Part shown: positions 21,729 through 32,315 of the stretch, piece by piece
How the letters are laid out: every line of letters starts with the position of its first letter
How positions within the stretch are numbered: position 1 is the stretch's first letter
NCBI GenBank assembly: GCA_002049455.2
Contig: KV918866.1
Location: forward strand, 62,001 to 126,000
Reading direction: 5' to 3'
DNA: 64,000 bases
From: Porphyra umbilicalis
Lineage: Eukaryota > Rhodophyta > Bangiophyceae > Bangiales > Bangiaceae
Notes under the pieces: generated by a model
Database searches by the model: none
The model's input: only the letters and a program-made list of their open reading frames with translations
Told to the model about the DNA's origin: nothing
Translations under genes and position numbers: made by a program

Positions 21729-23287
21729 CGTCAGAACTATGGTCATCCTGAACGGGAGGAAATCCCGTTCAGGCCCCTGTTACGGCACGGCGCCTGAACA
21801 AGGGAACTCCTGTTATTTACAAACGTTGTTCAGGTGCACGGACCTGATCTCGAGGTCGGACGTTACCAGATCGCGAGACACACCCTTAATACTCCTGTTA
21901 ACCAGGGTCGATTATTATTGCTACTCTCTAGACGATGACAGGTTACTGGCGGCCCATGCACACTGCTCGTTGATGCTGCTCTGCTTTATTTCTGGAGGGA
22001 CTACGGATGGGACTACGGCCATGAGGAAAACCAAATGGTGCACCCATCATAGCTGACCATGTACCAACGGCGGCAGCAACACAAGTGGGGGTGCCAGTCG
22101 GCAGGTAGTACCGAGAACAAGGCACAAAGACCGCGGCAGATGCCGTACCATCCAAACCCACATCAAACGAGAGCTCGAGATATCGAGAGAGGGGAAGACT
22201 AAGAAACAAGAGCAACGATACGACGGGACAAAACAGGGGACGTACGAGATAGGGGGCAGGAAGCGGGGGACGGACGTAGGGAGGAGGGGGGAGAGAGAAA
22301 TCCAATCAGGAAGTGGGAGAAAGACATACACGATACGCCGGGGAAAAACATGCATGGACGGTAGCACATGTAGGCACGAGTCAGATACGAGCTACCACAG
22401 ATGGCAGTGAGCGAGGGCTCCCTGTACAGTAGTGCAACATCCGGTGCAATGACCTCGATGGAAGACACGCAATGACAGACAAACGAACGATAGACAGGAG
22501 AGGATCCAACCACAAACAGCGCACAACATACCTGTTGGAAGACTGGCTCAAAGACCCAGTATGGTAGGGGGTCGCCCAGTTGGGGAGGGGGACGTTGGTG
22601 CACGACAGCAAGAGCCGGGAGAGATCGACACGGGCGCTCCGATCTCGGATGACGACTGCAGTGGTCTTGCTCGCCGGCGGCGCGGTGGTGGAGGGTCAGG
22701 TCATCGGAGGCTTTAGCCTGTCACTCTTGAGTTGTCTCCAATCGACCAGATAAGTTCGTTTTTTCCATGGAGACGTCCAACCTACCACGAGGGCTACGTG
22801 TGGCATAGCTCACTTTTATTGGCCGGCCATTCTCATATATGCTTGACATCATTCGTCGTCTCACGAAGTACATAAATCTTCGGTCATCGATCGACTTCAC
22901 AGAGCAACTCGGGGTAAGTTCTGGAGCGGCGGCCGCGGTCTCGTGCGTGCACCTCAGGTCCGAGAACACGCCTTGGCGTCCACTTTTTGTGCACCGCATC
23001 GTCGATGGCAAGAGGCATCCAGGCCCGTGCAGGACCCCGACCTGGACAGTTTCCGTCTTCGCAATCCATTGCAGGGATATCATTGGCTTGAATTAGTGCG
23101 ACAGTCTTGCATGACCTCGCGATCAGCCACGAGACGGTTCAGGGCCTGGCACGGCTGCCCTGAACGGGAACTCCTCCCGTTCAGGCCTTTGTTACAGCAC
23201 AGACGCCTGGACGGGAAACCTCCCGTTCAAGGGCTTCTTGAACGGGACTCCCGTTCAGGCTCCCGTTCAAGTGTCCACTGTTCTGAC
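21729..23287. mobile_element. Nested non-autonomous element in pogo copy B
   Basis: Copy A reads straight through CATCGGCGATGCGACC (5006-5021), but copy B is split after CGGCGAT and resumes at GATGCGACC, so about 1,559 bp were inserted. The ends are inverted (GTCAGAACTATGG at the left, complement of the right GTCAGAACAGTGG). The target duplication is GAT or CGAT, depending on where the end is set. Near both ends lies a degenerate 50-bp direct repeat (21749-21798 and 23161-23210) rich in TGAACGGGA and TCCCGTTCA. No reading frame of note is present. A 3-bp duplication would fit CACTA or Harbinger, but the ends match neither, so the superfamily is unassigned. Confidence 0.8.
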
Positions 23288-23508
23288 GATGCGACCACCT
23301 TGCCCGCTCTTTCAGCCTTCCCGTCGCCAGTGGCGCCGCGTGCTCGCCGCCCGGTGGCGAGGTAGTCCTTTCCCACGCCGGCTGAGGACCCATTCCCTCC
23401 TCCCCACCCCCCCACCCCACTGTCACGCCCATTGGGCCGGTGAGCCCCCCTGTCCCCGCTGCAAAAGGTTCTTCCTGCGCCCGCCCCCCCTCCCCCCTTT
23501 GTGCCGCC

Positions 23509-25323
23509 ATGCCACCGGTCGGGAACTCGGCGACGGACGCTGGCGCCGCAGACCTCCACGAAGCTAGGCTCGCGAGACTGCGTCTCGTGCGCCAAGGCGG
23601 GCTGACGACCAAAGCCTTCGCCGAGCGCTTCAAGATGTCTTACGCGCAGGCACGCTACTTCATCCTAAACAGAGGAGTGAGCTGCCGGAGCGGTCCCAAG
23701 CCCTTTTTTTCTCCCGAGGAGGAGTCCCTGCTCGTGAAGTACCTCATCATCAACGCTACGATTGGCCGTGGACTGTCCACCGAGGCGCTCTGCAAAGTTT
23801 GTGGTGACTACCTGTCCGAAATGTCGACGGAGCGGCAGGCGGCTGCTCACGCCCTTTTCAACGGCAAGTTGACGCCCGGCCGCAGCTGGGTCACGTGCTT
23901 CCTCGGGCGCCACCCGGACTTGAGAAAGTACCGCGTCGGCACCTTGGAAGAAGGACGGGGGCGGAACGCGAGACCGGAGGTTGTGGCTCGCTGGTTTGGC
24001 CTCCTGTCGCTGCTGTACCGGGACCTCAGAATCACGTCCCCACGTCAAGTTTGGAGCATGGACGAAGCCCATATCCACGCCCGGACATCGGCGATGACGG
24101 GGCGTAGCGAGGTGATTGGCGAGGTCGGGATGACAAAGCCGGAGGTCCTGCTGCCGCCCTTTGCATCCGGGGCGGGGGCGTGCACGGCGGCTTTGTGTGT
24201 GTCGGCTGCGGGCGTGGTCGCCCCCTACTTCATTGTCGTCGATGGCAAAGTCGCCGGGCACGGCGTCGTCACAGAGACGTCGCCGGAGGGCATCAAGAAG
24301 GAGACGGCGCTCGCCTCGTTTTTTAACGACGCGGCTGTGGTGTGGCGTCGCTCCCCGCCCGGGTTTGACAAGGTCGTCTTTGACGTTTGGGCGGAGCATT
24401 TTTCGGCTTTCGCGCGGTCCTATTACCCACAGGAGGATAAACTTTTATCCCTTGACGGCGCCAAGGTACACCTCTCTCCAGCCGGCTTGCTAACCCTCCT
24501 GCGCGCAAGTGTGCACGTGATTGCGGAGCCGTCACAGATGTCGCATATATTGCAAGCGCTCGACAACAAGAGTGCGTTTGGACGGTACCAGCCCAAGCTG
24601 CGGTCTCGAGTGCGTGAGATTGCTACCGAGTGTCGAGACGCTGGGCGGCAGTTCAACACCCCGGAGTTGATGAGATGTATTGCGGCGGCCGCATCGGACG
24701 CTTTGACGGTGACCGCCTTGACGACGGCTTTTCGGCGGGTCGGTATGGGGCCGCTGGAACCGACGGTTGTGACTGGGGAGGAGCTGAGCAAGGGCGCCGA
24801 CGCTCCGGTCACGAGTGTTGATCTCGAGAAGCTCACGCGTCGTCTCATCCCCTCGGTGCGCAAGGACATGACGTGCGCGCGGGTGGTCAACGGGACTCTG
24901 TCGACTGCCGGCCGTGGTACGGTCCTGACCGCGCCCGAGATTTTGGCGGCCCTTGAGGGGGAGGCGGCCGCCAAAGCCGCGGCCAGGAAGGCCAAGGAGG
25001 CGGGCAAGCGCGCACGCGAGGCTAAGGCTGAGGAGAGAAAGCCGTTGGCCGCCCAGGTTGAACGAGCTAAGTCGGCTAAGATGCGGGCAGTGCAGGCGGC
25101 TGCACGACGTGAGATGTGGGCGGAGTTAGCGTTTGACGCCGCGCGTGAGGGGGCATCTAGAATGCGGGTGATGGGGATGCTCGGCCCCTCCGCTTCCAAG
25201 CTGCGGCGACGTGCGGCGGCGGCAAGGGCACGCGGTCCGTCTGCGGCCACACATCCGCTTCCACTGCACATTTTGAGGCGTGTGGTTGCTTTGCAGGCCG
25301 CCCGGGCGGCCTCGGGCAGGTAG
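23509..25323 (+). CDS. Pogo-like transposase, open (604 aa)
   Basis: The start is the ATG in gccgccATGC; the open frame extends upstream but only through C-rich non-coding sequence. The order is an N-terminal Psq-like helix-turn-helix (about residues 28-75, TKAFAERFKMSYAQARYFIL), a CENP-B-type helix-turn-helix (about 110-160, LTPGRSWVTCFLGRHPDLRK), then the catalytic core with Asp185 (WSMDEAHIHA), Asp316 (LSLDGAKVHLS) and Asp352 (LQALDNKSAFGRYQPK). The last two have 35 residues between them, the DD35D spacing of Fot/pogo enzymes. A basic, helical, alanine-rich tail (about 480-600) may be a coiled coil. The family cuts at terminal repeats and inserts at TA. No break was seen, so this is a candidate active enzyme. 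Confidence 0.92.
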   Translation: MPPVGNSATDAGAADLHEARLARLRLVRQGGLTTKAFAERFKMSYAQARYFILNRGVSCRSGPKPFFSPEEESLLVKYLIINATIGRGLSTEALCKVCGDYLSEMSTERQAAAHALFNGKLTPGRSWVTCFLGRHPDLRKYRVGTLEEGRGRNARPEVVARWFGLLSLLYRDLRITSPRQVWSMDEAHIHARTSAMTGRSEVIGEVGMTKPEVLLPPFASGAGACTAALCVSAAGVVAPYFIVVDGKVAGHGVVTETSPEGIKKETALASFFNDAAVVWRRSPPGFDKVVFDVWAEHFSAFARSYYPQEDKLLSLDGAKVHLSPAGLLTLLRASVHVIAEPSQMSHILQALDNKSAFGRYQPKLRSRVREIATECRDAGRQFNTPELMRCIAAAASDALTVTALTTAFRRVGMGPLEPTVVTGEELSKGADAPVTSVDLEKLTRRLIPSVRKDMTCARVVNGTLSTAGRGTVLTAPEILAALEGEAAAKAAARKAKEAGKRAREAKAEERKPLAAQVERAKSAKMRAVQAAARREMWAELAFDAAREGASRMRVMGMLGPSASKLRRRAAAARARGPSAATHPLPLHILRRVVALQAARAASGR

Positions 25324-25888
25324 CAAAGAACTCGTTTCTCTCCACGTGCCCTTTCACTCTACCCCCTTGGCAACCACTCGTGGGATGGGAAGGCGGGACA
25401 GTGGAAAGCCGCACTGCCCCCCCCCCATTGTCGACACTAGGAAGGCGGCGCGGTAGGTAATCGTACAGCCCCCCCCCCCCATGCCGAGACCAGTGTTCTG
25501 AGGGGGGGCGTGGCGGGACAACACCCAACCGCACCGGGGCTCATTCAACTGCGCCAGTGCCATGATGGAACCAGTGGGCGGTGGGGGGCGCTTCACGAGA
25601 CAGAAAGCCGAGACAATCGTGTCGGTGCTCCCACCCGGAAAGCCAAATACTCGATAAAAGCGTAAGTTTTTGTGACTGTAATGTGCGTTTCCAGGCGATC
25701 CGCATATGTAAACGCATTGTGTCAAAGACTGATACAGGTCTTTTTTGACGTGCATTTTCCAGAACGAGAACAGGAGCGCCTCAGGAGAAACGGAGAAGAC
25801 CGCTGACCTCGTGAGGGTCCCCCGAACTGAGACATATTTTTTTCTTCTGTGGGGGATAGGATTAAGCCTTCCCAGTGGGCGAGTTGCT

Positions 25889-25908
25889 AAAGATTGGGGT
25901 CAGACGGA
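25889..25908 (-). repeat. Right terminal inverted repeat, pogo copy B
   Basis: 20-bp end repeat, followed by TA at 25909-25910. It is absent from copy A. Confidence 0.9.
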
Positions 25909-26297
25909 TACGGAGCACACACACACAAGAGCGGCGGCAGCCAGCCCCCGGCGGCGCGGCCACTGCAGATGCGCTCACCGGCAGGCCCGTGTGTGCCCCC
26001 ACGAGAGGGTGAGAAAAGCAGTTCGCGTTCGAGTCTCTCACAGACCCCGCACTCGACGATTCTCCAACCACGGTTTCCAGCCTCCAGACCGCGAAGTGTT
26101 TGAGTCTATAGCTGTTCCCCGAATTTTGTCCAGGTGGTCCGAGACTGACTTGCGGACCGACTCTCTCCACCAATCAGATGTGACCCTGGGACTGACTTGG
26201 TGCTCCTAATTGCATACATGCGCCCATACAGCCTGGAAATCAACATCGGCACCTCTTCTTCTTTTCTGCACTTCTAGCGAGCAGACAGTAGAAAATA

Positions 26298-26836
26298 TCA
26301 ACTTCTGCTGGATGCAAGGCCCTGGCACCGAATGCGGGAGGGTGTATTGCTGTCTTCCCAATTTTGTCCGATCGGATCGAACTCAAGAGGGGGTGGATCA
26401 ACTACGGCTTTCCGAAAGGTGTAAAGTTCCGCTGAAAGAACCCGCTCGTATGCTGACCTGTCCCAATCAAAGGCTGCTTGAATCATCTTGAGCGGCAGAT
26501 CTTGCTCCACTTTCGTCATTATGGACACAATCGTCGCGCCTTTAAGCACACCAGTCCTTTTGAAATCCACTCCAGGACGCCAGAACGCCAACTCCTCACT
26601 CAGGTGCGGTGGCTGCATACTTGCCAATCGTCCGTGGGTCCGAGTTGCACACAAAGCGGGCGATGGGCCAAAGCGGGCGTCTTCTGAAGCAACATGTCGG
26701 GACAATGGCGCAGCAGGCCCATAATCGTCGTCAAGAGCACGTCTGCTTTTGCGTTTCTTCGGACGAACAGATTATCTGCAAACCGCCCTGGGGCTCTGTC
26801 AAGGCTGATCCAGCGACGCACTCTCGCTCTGGTCAT
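26298..26836 (-). pseudogene. Possible decayed gene fragment
   Basis: Two overlapping minus-strand frames look protein-like: 26836-26600 (RRNAKADVLLTTIMGLLRHC) followed by 26705-26298 (LSEELAFWRPGVDFKRTGVL, then AAFDWDRSAYERVLSAELY). They could be one decayed gene with a frame change near 26650. No family is recognised. The remaining sequence from 25911 to 26955 shows nothing else. Confidence 0.3.
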
Positions 26837-26955
26837 ATGTGGCCCTTGCTCTCACCTTTTGCATTGCTCCCCCCCCTGCTTTTTGGTACTCCTGCTGCCT
26901 CCTGTGTCGGCACTGTGTTCCCCTGTTGCCCAGTACCCCCCCTTTCCTGTTTCCG

Positions 26956-27975
26956 ATGAAGTCGGCTGAGACGCGGCGGCTCCTTGTTCGCATGGCGCTC
27001 GTGGAGGGCACAACCGTGGCTGCGGTGTCCTGGTCTTTGGCTTTGTCTGTGCGGTCGGCGTCGCGGTACCTGGGCTACTTTCGAGATACAGGCGGCGAGC
27101 TTCATTACGCGCCGAACCGGTGAAATCGTCATGCTGTCAACGTCGGCGACGACCCTTGGCTGCGTGCTGCCGTTTTGACGGCCGTCAATGAGCAGCCAGA
27201 GATCTTCCTCGACGAGATGGCCGACGCGGTCAACCACCTGGCGGAGGAGGTGGGCGCGGGCGTGGAGGTGTCGGCCGTTACGGTCGGGCGAATCCTCGCC
27301 CGGAATGAACTCACCCGCAAGGTGATTGAGCGTGCGTTCTTGACTCGCAATGAGGAGCAGCGAGCTCTCTGGGTGGAGGCGCAGTGGCGTATTCCTTTGC
27401 GCTGTCGCGTCTACGTCGATGGGGCCCATCGAGTGGGCCGGGCGGCGGAGCGGCGCTGGGCGTGGTCTTTGCGTGGAGCGCGTGCTGAGTGCAACGTCGA
27501 GGCGAGCCCTGGAGTGCGCACGAGCTTTTTCGTTGCTATGGCCCATGACCAGGTTCTGGACTGGATGGTGACGCGTCCTCCTCCTGGTCAGACAGCTGTA
27601 GACTTCTTCGTTTTTGTGACCAACTTTTTTCTACCTCGTATGCGTTCTGTAGAAGAGGGACTGGCGTGGGAATACCAGCCCGACAGAAGTGTTTTGGTGC
27701 TGGACAATGCTTGTATTCACGATGAGGTTTCTCTTGAGGTGCTGAGGGACGCTGGGGTGTTCGTTCTCTCCTTGCCTCCGTACTCTCCTGAATTCAATCC
27801 CATAGAGGATGTCTTTTCTGTTGGGAGCAGTTTGCTGCGTCGTTGTTCTGCACCGGCTCAGTTCAACGCGTGGCCGATGCTCAGAATCGACACTATGCTG
27901 CTCTACATCACGGGACAGATGTGCCGAGGGTTCGTTCGGGCAGCGACAAGGCGCTACAGGATGTACGTTCCCTGA
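26956..27975 (+). pseudogene. IS630/Tc1-type transposase with one in-frame TGA
   Basis: The frame from ATG 26956 encodes 339 residues except for one TGA at codon 56. An N-terminal helix-turn-helix (residues 1-50, LVRMALVEGTTVAAVSWSLA) precedes the DDE core: Asp155 (VYVDGAHRVGR), Asp250 (VLVLDNACIHDE) and Glu284 (LPPYSPEFNPIED), with 33 residues between the last two. The motif PYSPEFNPIE is the hallmark of the DDE_3/IS630-Tc1 superfamily. The TGA could come from a CGA arginine codon by a CpG transition. No terminal inverted repeats were located, so element limits are unknown. All catalytic residues remain, which suggests recent decay. Confidence 0.85.
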
Positions 27976-28039
27976 ACAATAAGCCGCGCCCAAGCCAGCC
28001 GTTTGTATCAACGAGTAAACTACCTGACGCCTCGGACAA

Positions 28040-28402
28040 AAGCGATGTCAACCCCCCGCGGCGGCGACCGCACCCTTGCCGCCGCCAACCGCGTCGCCAC
28101 CGCGCACCGCCACTTCCCCCCCCCCGCCGCCGCCGCCAGCTCTTGCCGCCGCCGCTGCCGCGTGCCGCCGCCGCCGCGCCGCCGCCGCCGCGCCACCAAA
28201 AACAGCGGCGGCGGCAGGAGGCGGCGGCGGCGGCGACAGGGGCGGCGGCGGCGGCGGCGCCGATCGTGTCGTCCGCCGCCGCCGCGGGCGTCGTCCACCC
28301 CCCGAGGCGGCGACCGAGCCCGCGCCGCTACCCTCCGCTGCGCGGAGGGAGGACCTGTGTCAAATTCACGGGAGTGCTGAACGGGGGGGGGGGGGGGGGG
28401 GG
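28040..28402. repeat. GCC-triplet-rich block ending in a run of 20 G
   Basis: The block is dominated by CCGCCGC-type triplets on the plus strand, and all frames are open but low in complexity. It ends in 20 consecutive G (28383-28402), where the assembled length is doubtful. Confidence 0.75.
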
Positions 28403-28548
28403 CAGTGCTAGCGCTCCCGGGAAAGTTCCGTGTGACAGTGCGTCAAGGAGGGTGCTTGGGGCAGGCGCGGTGCTTGTCTCCGGTTCGGATGTGGCAGAGT
28501 GGCGAATGGCAAGCAGACGACGTTTTACAGGGTGGGTCATTCAGCGTG

Positions 28549-29897
28549 TCAGAGCGAGGGGTTCGACGCGGTCGACTTGGAGTCGAGGTCTTTGAAGAAT
28601 CGACACATGTCTTCGTCACCCACGCGCATCTCAACGATGAACTGCTTCATCGATGCAAGCACAGCAGGCACTGTCAGACGCTCACTCTCAGCACACGCCA
28701 TAAGCTCCCGACACACAAAACCACACGACAGAGTCTTGTTGGTCACGGATGCACCCGTGTACATCTTACCCGGACCAACAAAAACAGCGAAGGCATCCTT
28801 CACTTTCACAGATTCACCCGCTGTGTCTGGCAGTCCCACATACCGCACAGCGGCCCGCTTCAGCTCCTTGCCCTTCACCTTAAAAACGAGCTCGCCGACC
28901 CGAGCACCTCCGCGCCCGCCACCGTCCCATCCGCCCCGAGTCCCACCTCTCTCTCGCGTCGCCGCATCTCTCCTCGCGTGGCCGACGAGAACTTGGGCAG
29001 CTTCTTCAGCTGCTCTTGGAGCGCTGCGACGACGCTCGCCCGACGACAGGTGACGTCGACTGCTGCTAGCGGGCCCGGCGGGGGCACTGCGGCCTGTCCG
29101 CTGCCGTGGCCCGCCGAGTCAGCCGTAAAGGCCCCGAGGGCACGAGCCGCCGGTCGCGACACCCCGTCATCCTGCAACGCTGCAGCAACACCGTTCGACG
29201 TCCTAACCGGGGGAGAAGCCGCCGCTCCACCCAATCCGGTCAGATCCACAATTTCGGCCTGCGAAATATGAGTCCGAAATCGACTTCCGTCCTCAGGGAC
29301 GAGCGCCGTCAGTCGCCGCTTGCTCCCGCGAGCCGCCTCTTTCTGGGCGCGCTGCGTCGGGCTTAATTTTTCCAGGTCCGAGGCCATCTGGACGTGGATG
29401 TCCTCCATCTTGTGCTCGGGGCATGCCCATTTTGGCAAAATGCCCCGACGCAACTGCTGCCTCAACGTGTCCGCTGCGTGCCCTTTCTTGTCGCACACAG
29501 GGCACGCAGCAGAGCACTTGCCGCACGTGTGTTGACCGCAGCCGCACAAAATATCCGGTGCGGTGGCGATCGGGCACCGCCGAAAGTCGTGATCGGGCAG
29601 CCGGCGTACGCCGCACCGCCGGCCGTGGCGAATATCTGCTAGGAATGGAAAGAAACAATGGAAGAGACATGCCACCATCCAGAACCAGGCACCGTACACA
29701 AAGAAAGACAGAGGTCAGACACAGTTCGCGGGCGAGCGTGATTAAATGAAGGCCTCCCTCGCATCTCCAACGCAGTGCAACTTCCCAGCAGGTCCGAGAG
29801 ACAGCCGACACATTCCAGTAATCGCTGAGCAAACCATACCTGTTGGCGAAGAGGCACCACCGGTCGACTGCTCGCCGTCACCGCCTCCAGACTCCAT
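28549..29897 (-). CDS. Unidentified gene with cysteine cluster, two exons
   Basis: Exon 1 (29897-29840) starts MESGGGDGEQSTGG. A 201-bp intron follows, and exon 2 opens in phase with ADIRHGRRCGVRRLPDHDF. A RING-like or zinc-binding cluster comes next (CGCGQHTCGKCSAACPVC, about 29555-29500), then basic helical segments and EIVDLTGL, which resembles a SUMO-interacting motif. One frame stops at 28875. The adjoining frame continues without a break as VGELVFKVKGKELKRAAVRY to a stop at 28549, so the real protein probably includes both. The switch lies near a GA microsatellite at about 28940. Zinc binding is inferred from cysteine spacing; a ubiquitin-ligase role would be a guess. Confidence 0.55.
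29639..29839 (-). other. 201-bp GT-AG intron
   Basis: On the minus strand the donor is AACAG|GTATGG and the acceptor is TTCTTTCCATTCCTAG|CAG. Removing it joins a 58-bp first exon to the cysteine-cluster frame in phase. Confidence 0.65.
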
Positions 29898-31596
29898 GAC
29901 AAAGAAACACGGACACACTCAGTTGCCACGCGGTCGCGAAAGGAAGAGAGTAACGAGGCGTTGACACTAACAGGCAGTGTCGCGCCGAGTGTCGTCGTGT
30001 GACGTCAACCGCTACGGTTGAGGTCAGCAACGCGGGACGTTGCGCATGGCTCGCTTTACCATCCGCAGGTCGCCGACGGCGTGCGACGGCGGCGTCGATG
30101 ATGAATTTTGTGCATTGCCCGAATCGGGACGATCTGCTCAATCGTCAAAAACTGAGCGTCACTTTCAGGACTTATGTGAAAATGTGGAATTGTTCACGAA
30201 AAGTCAAGTCCGCTTTTTGACCTTGACTTCGACCAGGTCGGCTAAAATTGAGAAAACAGCAATATATGACCCCACTCGACGGATGTCGAGTCGATCTAGG
30301 CCAATGGCGTCACTCCCTCTGAACGGGCGATCACAAGTGACTTCATTCCCGTCACAGGTAGTTGAGAACAGAGTTGAACTTCTTGCTGCTGTATTGAGAC
30401 TGTACATGGTACCAGAACATTGCGTTGTACGGAACTGTGCTCCCTCGTGTCTCCCTCCATCCATCCCTCCTTCTCCCACGCAGCTGCGCTTCCTGGCATC
30501 AGCGTCCATCCCTCCTTCCCCCTCACCCGTCTCCCCCTTTTTCGTTCATCCACCCTCAGCCCTTGACTCTTCGTGGTCCTCGCAACTGCCATCTGATTTT
30601 CCCCCCCGCCCCAAATCTCCAGCCGTGCACCCCAAGCACCGGCATTGTCACCTCACACCGTCCCGTCTCATGACCACCGCCACGGCCGCCGGCGTCACTA
30701 CCAGCGGCGCCACTGCCGTGCAATCCCACAATCACCCGCCCCGCCCCAATGGCAGCACTGGCTCGAAGACAGCCGTCATATCCCCCCACTCGCGGAACGG
30801 TAACCCCCGCGCCAGGGACATAGTCAAGACGGCGAGCGGAGAGCACTCAACGAATGAAAGGGTAGGGGGAGCATGGGAGGCGGACTACGGGGGGACAGAG
30901 AGGGGGGGGGGTGGAACAGGGGGGGGGACTGCGGAGGGCGGTGGACAGGGTGAACGCGGGAAAGGCGCGGGGAAGACGTGGGGCGCAAGGAAGTCGCGCG
31001 AAAGACGTGGGGGGATGGTAAGGTAGGGAAGATGGGCGGGCCGCGATGAGGTGAGGTGGGACGAGGCAAAACACTTTGGGCGCACAATATCATGATTGGT
31101 TCAACAAATCTCCTCACCCGACACTTACTGGATTCAACCAATGAGAGCGTCATACTGAGCGACAGCTTTGGGTTTTGTGGTATTAATAACGTTGGTTCAA
31201 TTACCAGTGTATTGGGACCGACCGTAGCCAAGCACTAAAGCGAGTTCTATCGCCGTCGCGGCGAGGAAGAAAGACCTTTTGTTGAAGGGCATCCGATGGG
31301 GAGCCGGGTGGTGCCCACGACGGCGACCCCGGGCCTACGGTGATTTAATACAAACGAGGGCACCGGTCGATCGACCGTCCGATCCCAAGCGATCGTAATG
31401 AGTGCCGGCAGACAGATAAGACAGGCAAGCAAACAAACAATAAGAAATGAACAATGCGGAAGTAACCCCCCAAATGGCGTGCCACAGGCCAATTCCCACA
31501 ATACGTGAGCTTTGGCCAGTCAAGGGGGCTACCTGTGGCAAATTGCCAATTGCGGGCGAAGATATGCTACAGTGAGGTGGGCAACCGCGAGGTTAA
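29898..31596. other. No gene recognised
   Basis: Mixed spacer. Pyrimidine-rich DNA (30440-30660) and a G-rich stretch (30860-31060) give long open frames of low complexity. No repeat boundary or RNA gene was found. Confidence 0.4.
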
Positions 31597-31990
31597 GGAG
31601 CCGGTGAGTGTGGGGGGGGGGTGGGGGGGGGGCGAGCGAGGCGGCCGGGGGCGACGTGCCCGGCGGCGGCGGCGGCGCGCCACGGCGGCAAGGCGCAAGG
31701 GTGGCAAGCGCGGCAAGACGCAAGGGCGGCAAGGGCGGCAAGGCGCAAGGACGACAAGGTCGGCAAGGTCTGCAACGCGGGCGGTGCGCCCGGCGGCAAG
31801 GCACAAGGGCGGTGAGAGCGGTAAGACCGGCTGTGCGGGCGGCGCGCCCGGAGGCTAAGCGCGGCGGCGGCACGGGCGGCAAGGGCCGGCGGCGCGGGCG
31901 GTTCTCCTTGCCGCGCGGGCGGTTCGCCTTGCTGTGCAGGCGGTTCGCCTTGCGGCGCGGGCGATGAGGGCCGGCGGCGCGGGCGGTTCG
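31597..31990. repeat. G-rich and GC-rich tandem repeats
   Basis: A G-run block (31608-31630) is followed by irregular GGCGGCAAGGCGCAAG repeats. From about 31897, three to four copies of a 21-bp unit follow (core GGGCGGTTCGCCTTG). Confidence 0.8.
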
Positions 31991-32040
31991 CCTTGCGGCT
32001 ACCTACGGAGGCGGCAAGAGTTAACACCCAGGTACACCAG

Positions 32041-32315
32041 CATGGACAATCCCGTGGCAATGGCGGTGCGTGGCGTCAACTTTAACGGCGAGGCGCATGT
32101 GGCTGACGCCGTCGCGGGTGACGGACCCGATGTCGGTCGGTCCACCGACCTGGAGATGTATGTCAGCCTCAGCCTCGCAGCTCGTTCTACGCGCACGTTG
32201 GCCCGACCGAGGTGGTCGATGGGATCCCGGTCATTGCTGACCAGAGTCTGTACGACGTTTGCGTCCGCAACCGCGCTCGCGCGCGCAGTCGGCGTGTCCA
32301 CTTCGCAGTTTCCTT
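32041..32315 (+). pseudogene. Unidentified gene, 5' fragment before the Gypsy insertion
   Basis: A frame opens at ATG 32041 (MDNPVAMAVRGVNFNGEAHV), and a protein-like frame then reads SFYAHVGPTEVVDGIPVIAD and SRRVHFAVSFQS up to the Gypsy boundary. The coding-like text is on the same strand as that at 35179-36534, so the two may be one gene interrupted by the Gypsy fragment. The reading frame changes within this fragment. No family is recognised. Confidence 0.35.

Larger units (their letters stand above)
21363..25908 (+). mobile_element. Pogo-like DNA transposon, copy B (complete)
   Basis: This 4,546-bp element is flanked by TA on both sides (21361-21362 and 25909-25910). Its 20-bp terminal inverted repeats (TCCGTCTGACCCCAGTCTTT at the left) have one mismatch, and subterminal CAGTCTTTAGCAA-like repeats lie next to the left end. 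It carries an open transposase gene and a nested 1.56-kb element in its 5' non-coding part. TA duplication and a DDD transposase place it in the pogo/Fot branch of Tc1/mariner. All parts needed for activity appear present. Confidence 0.92.
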
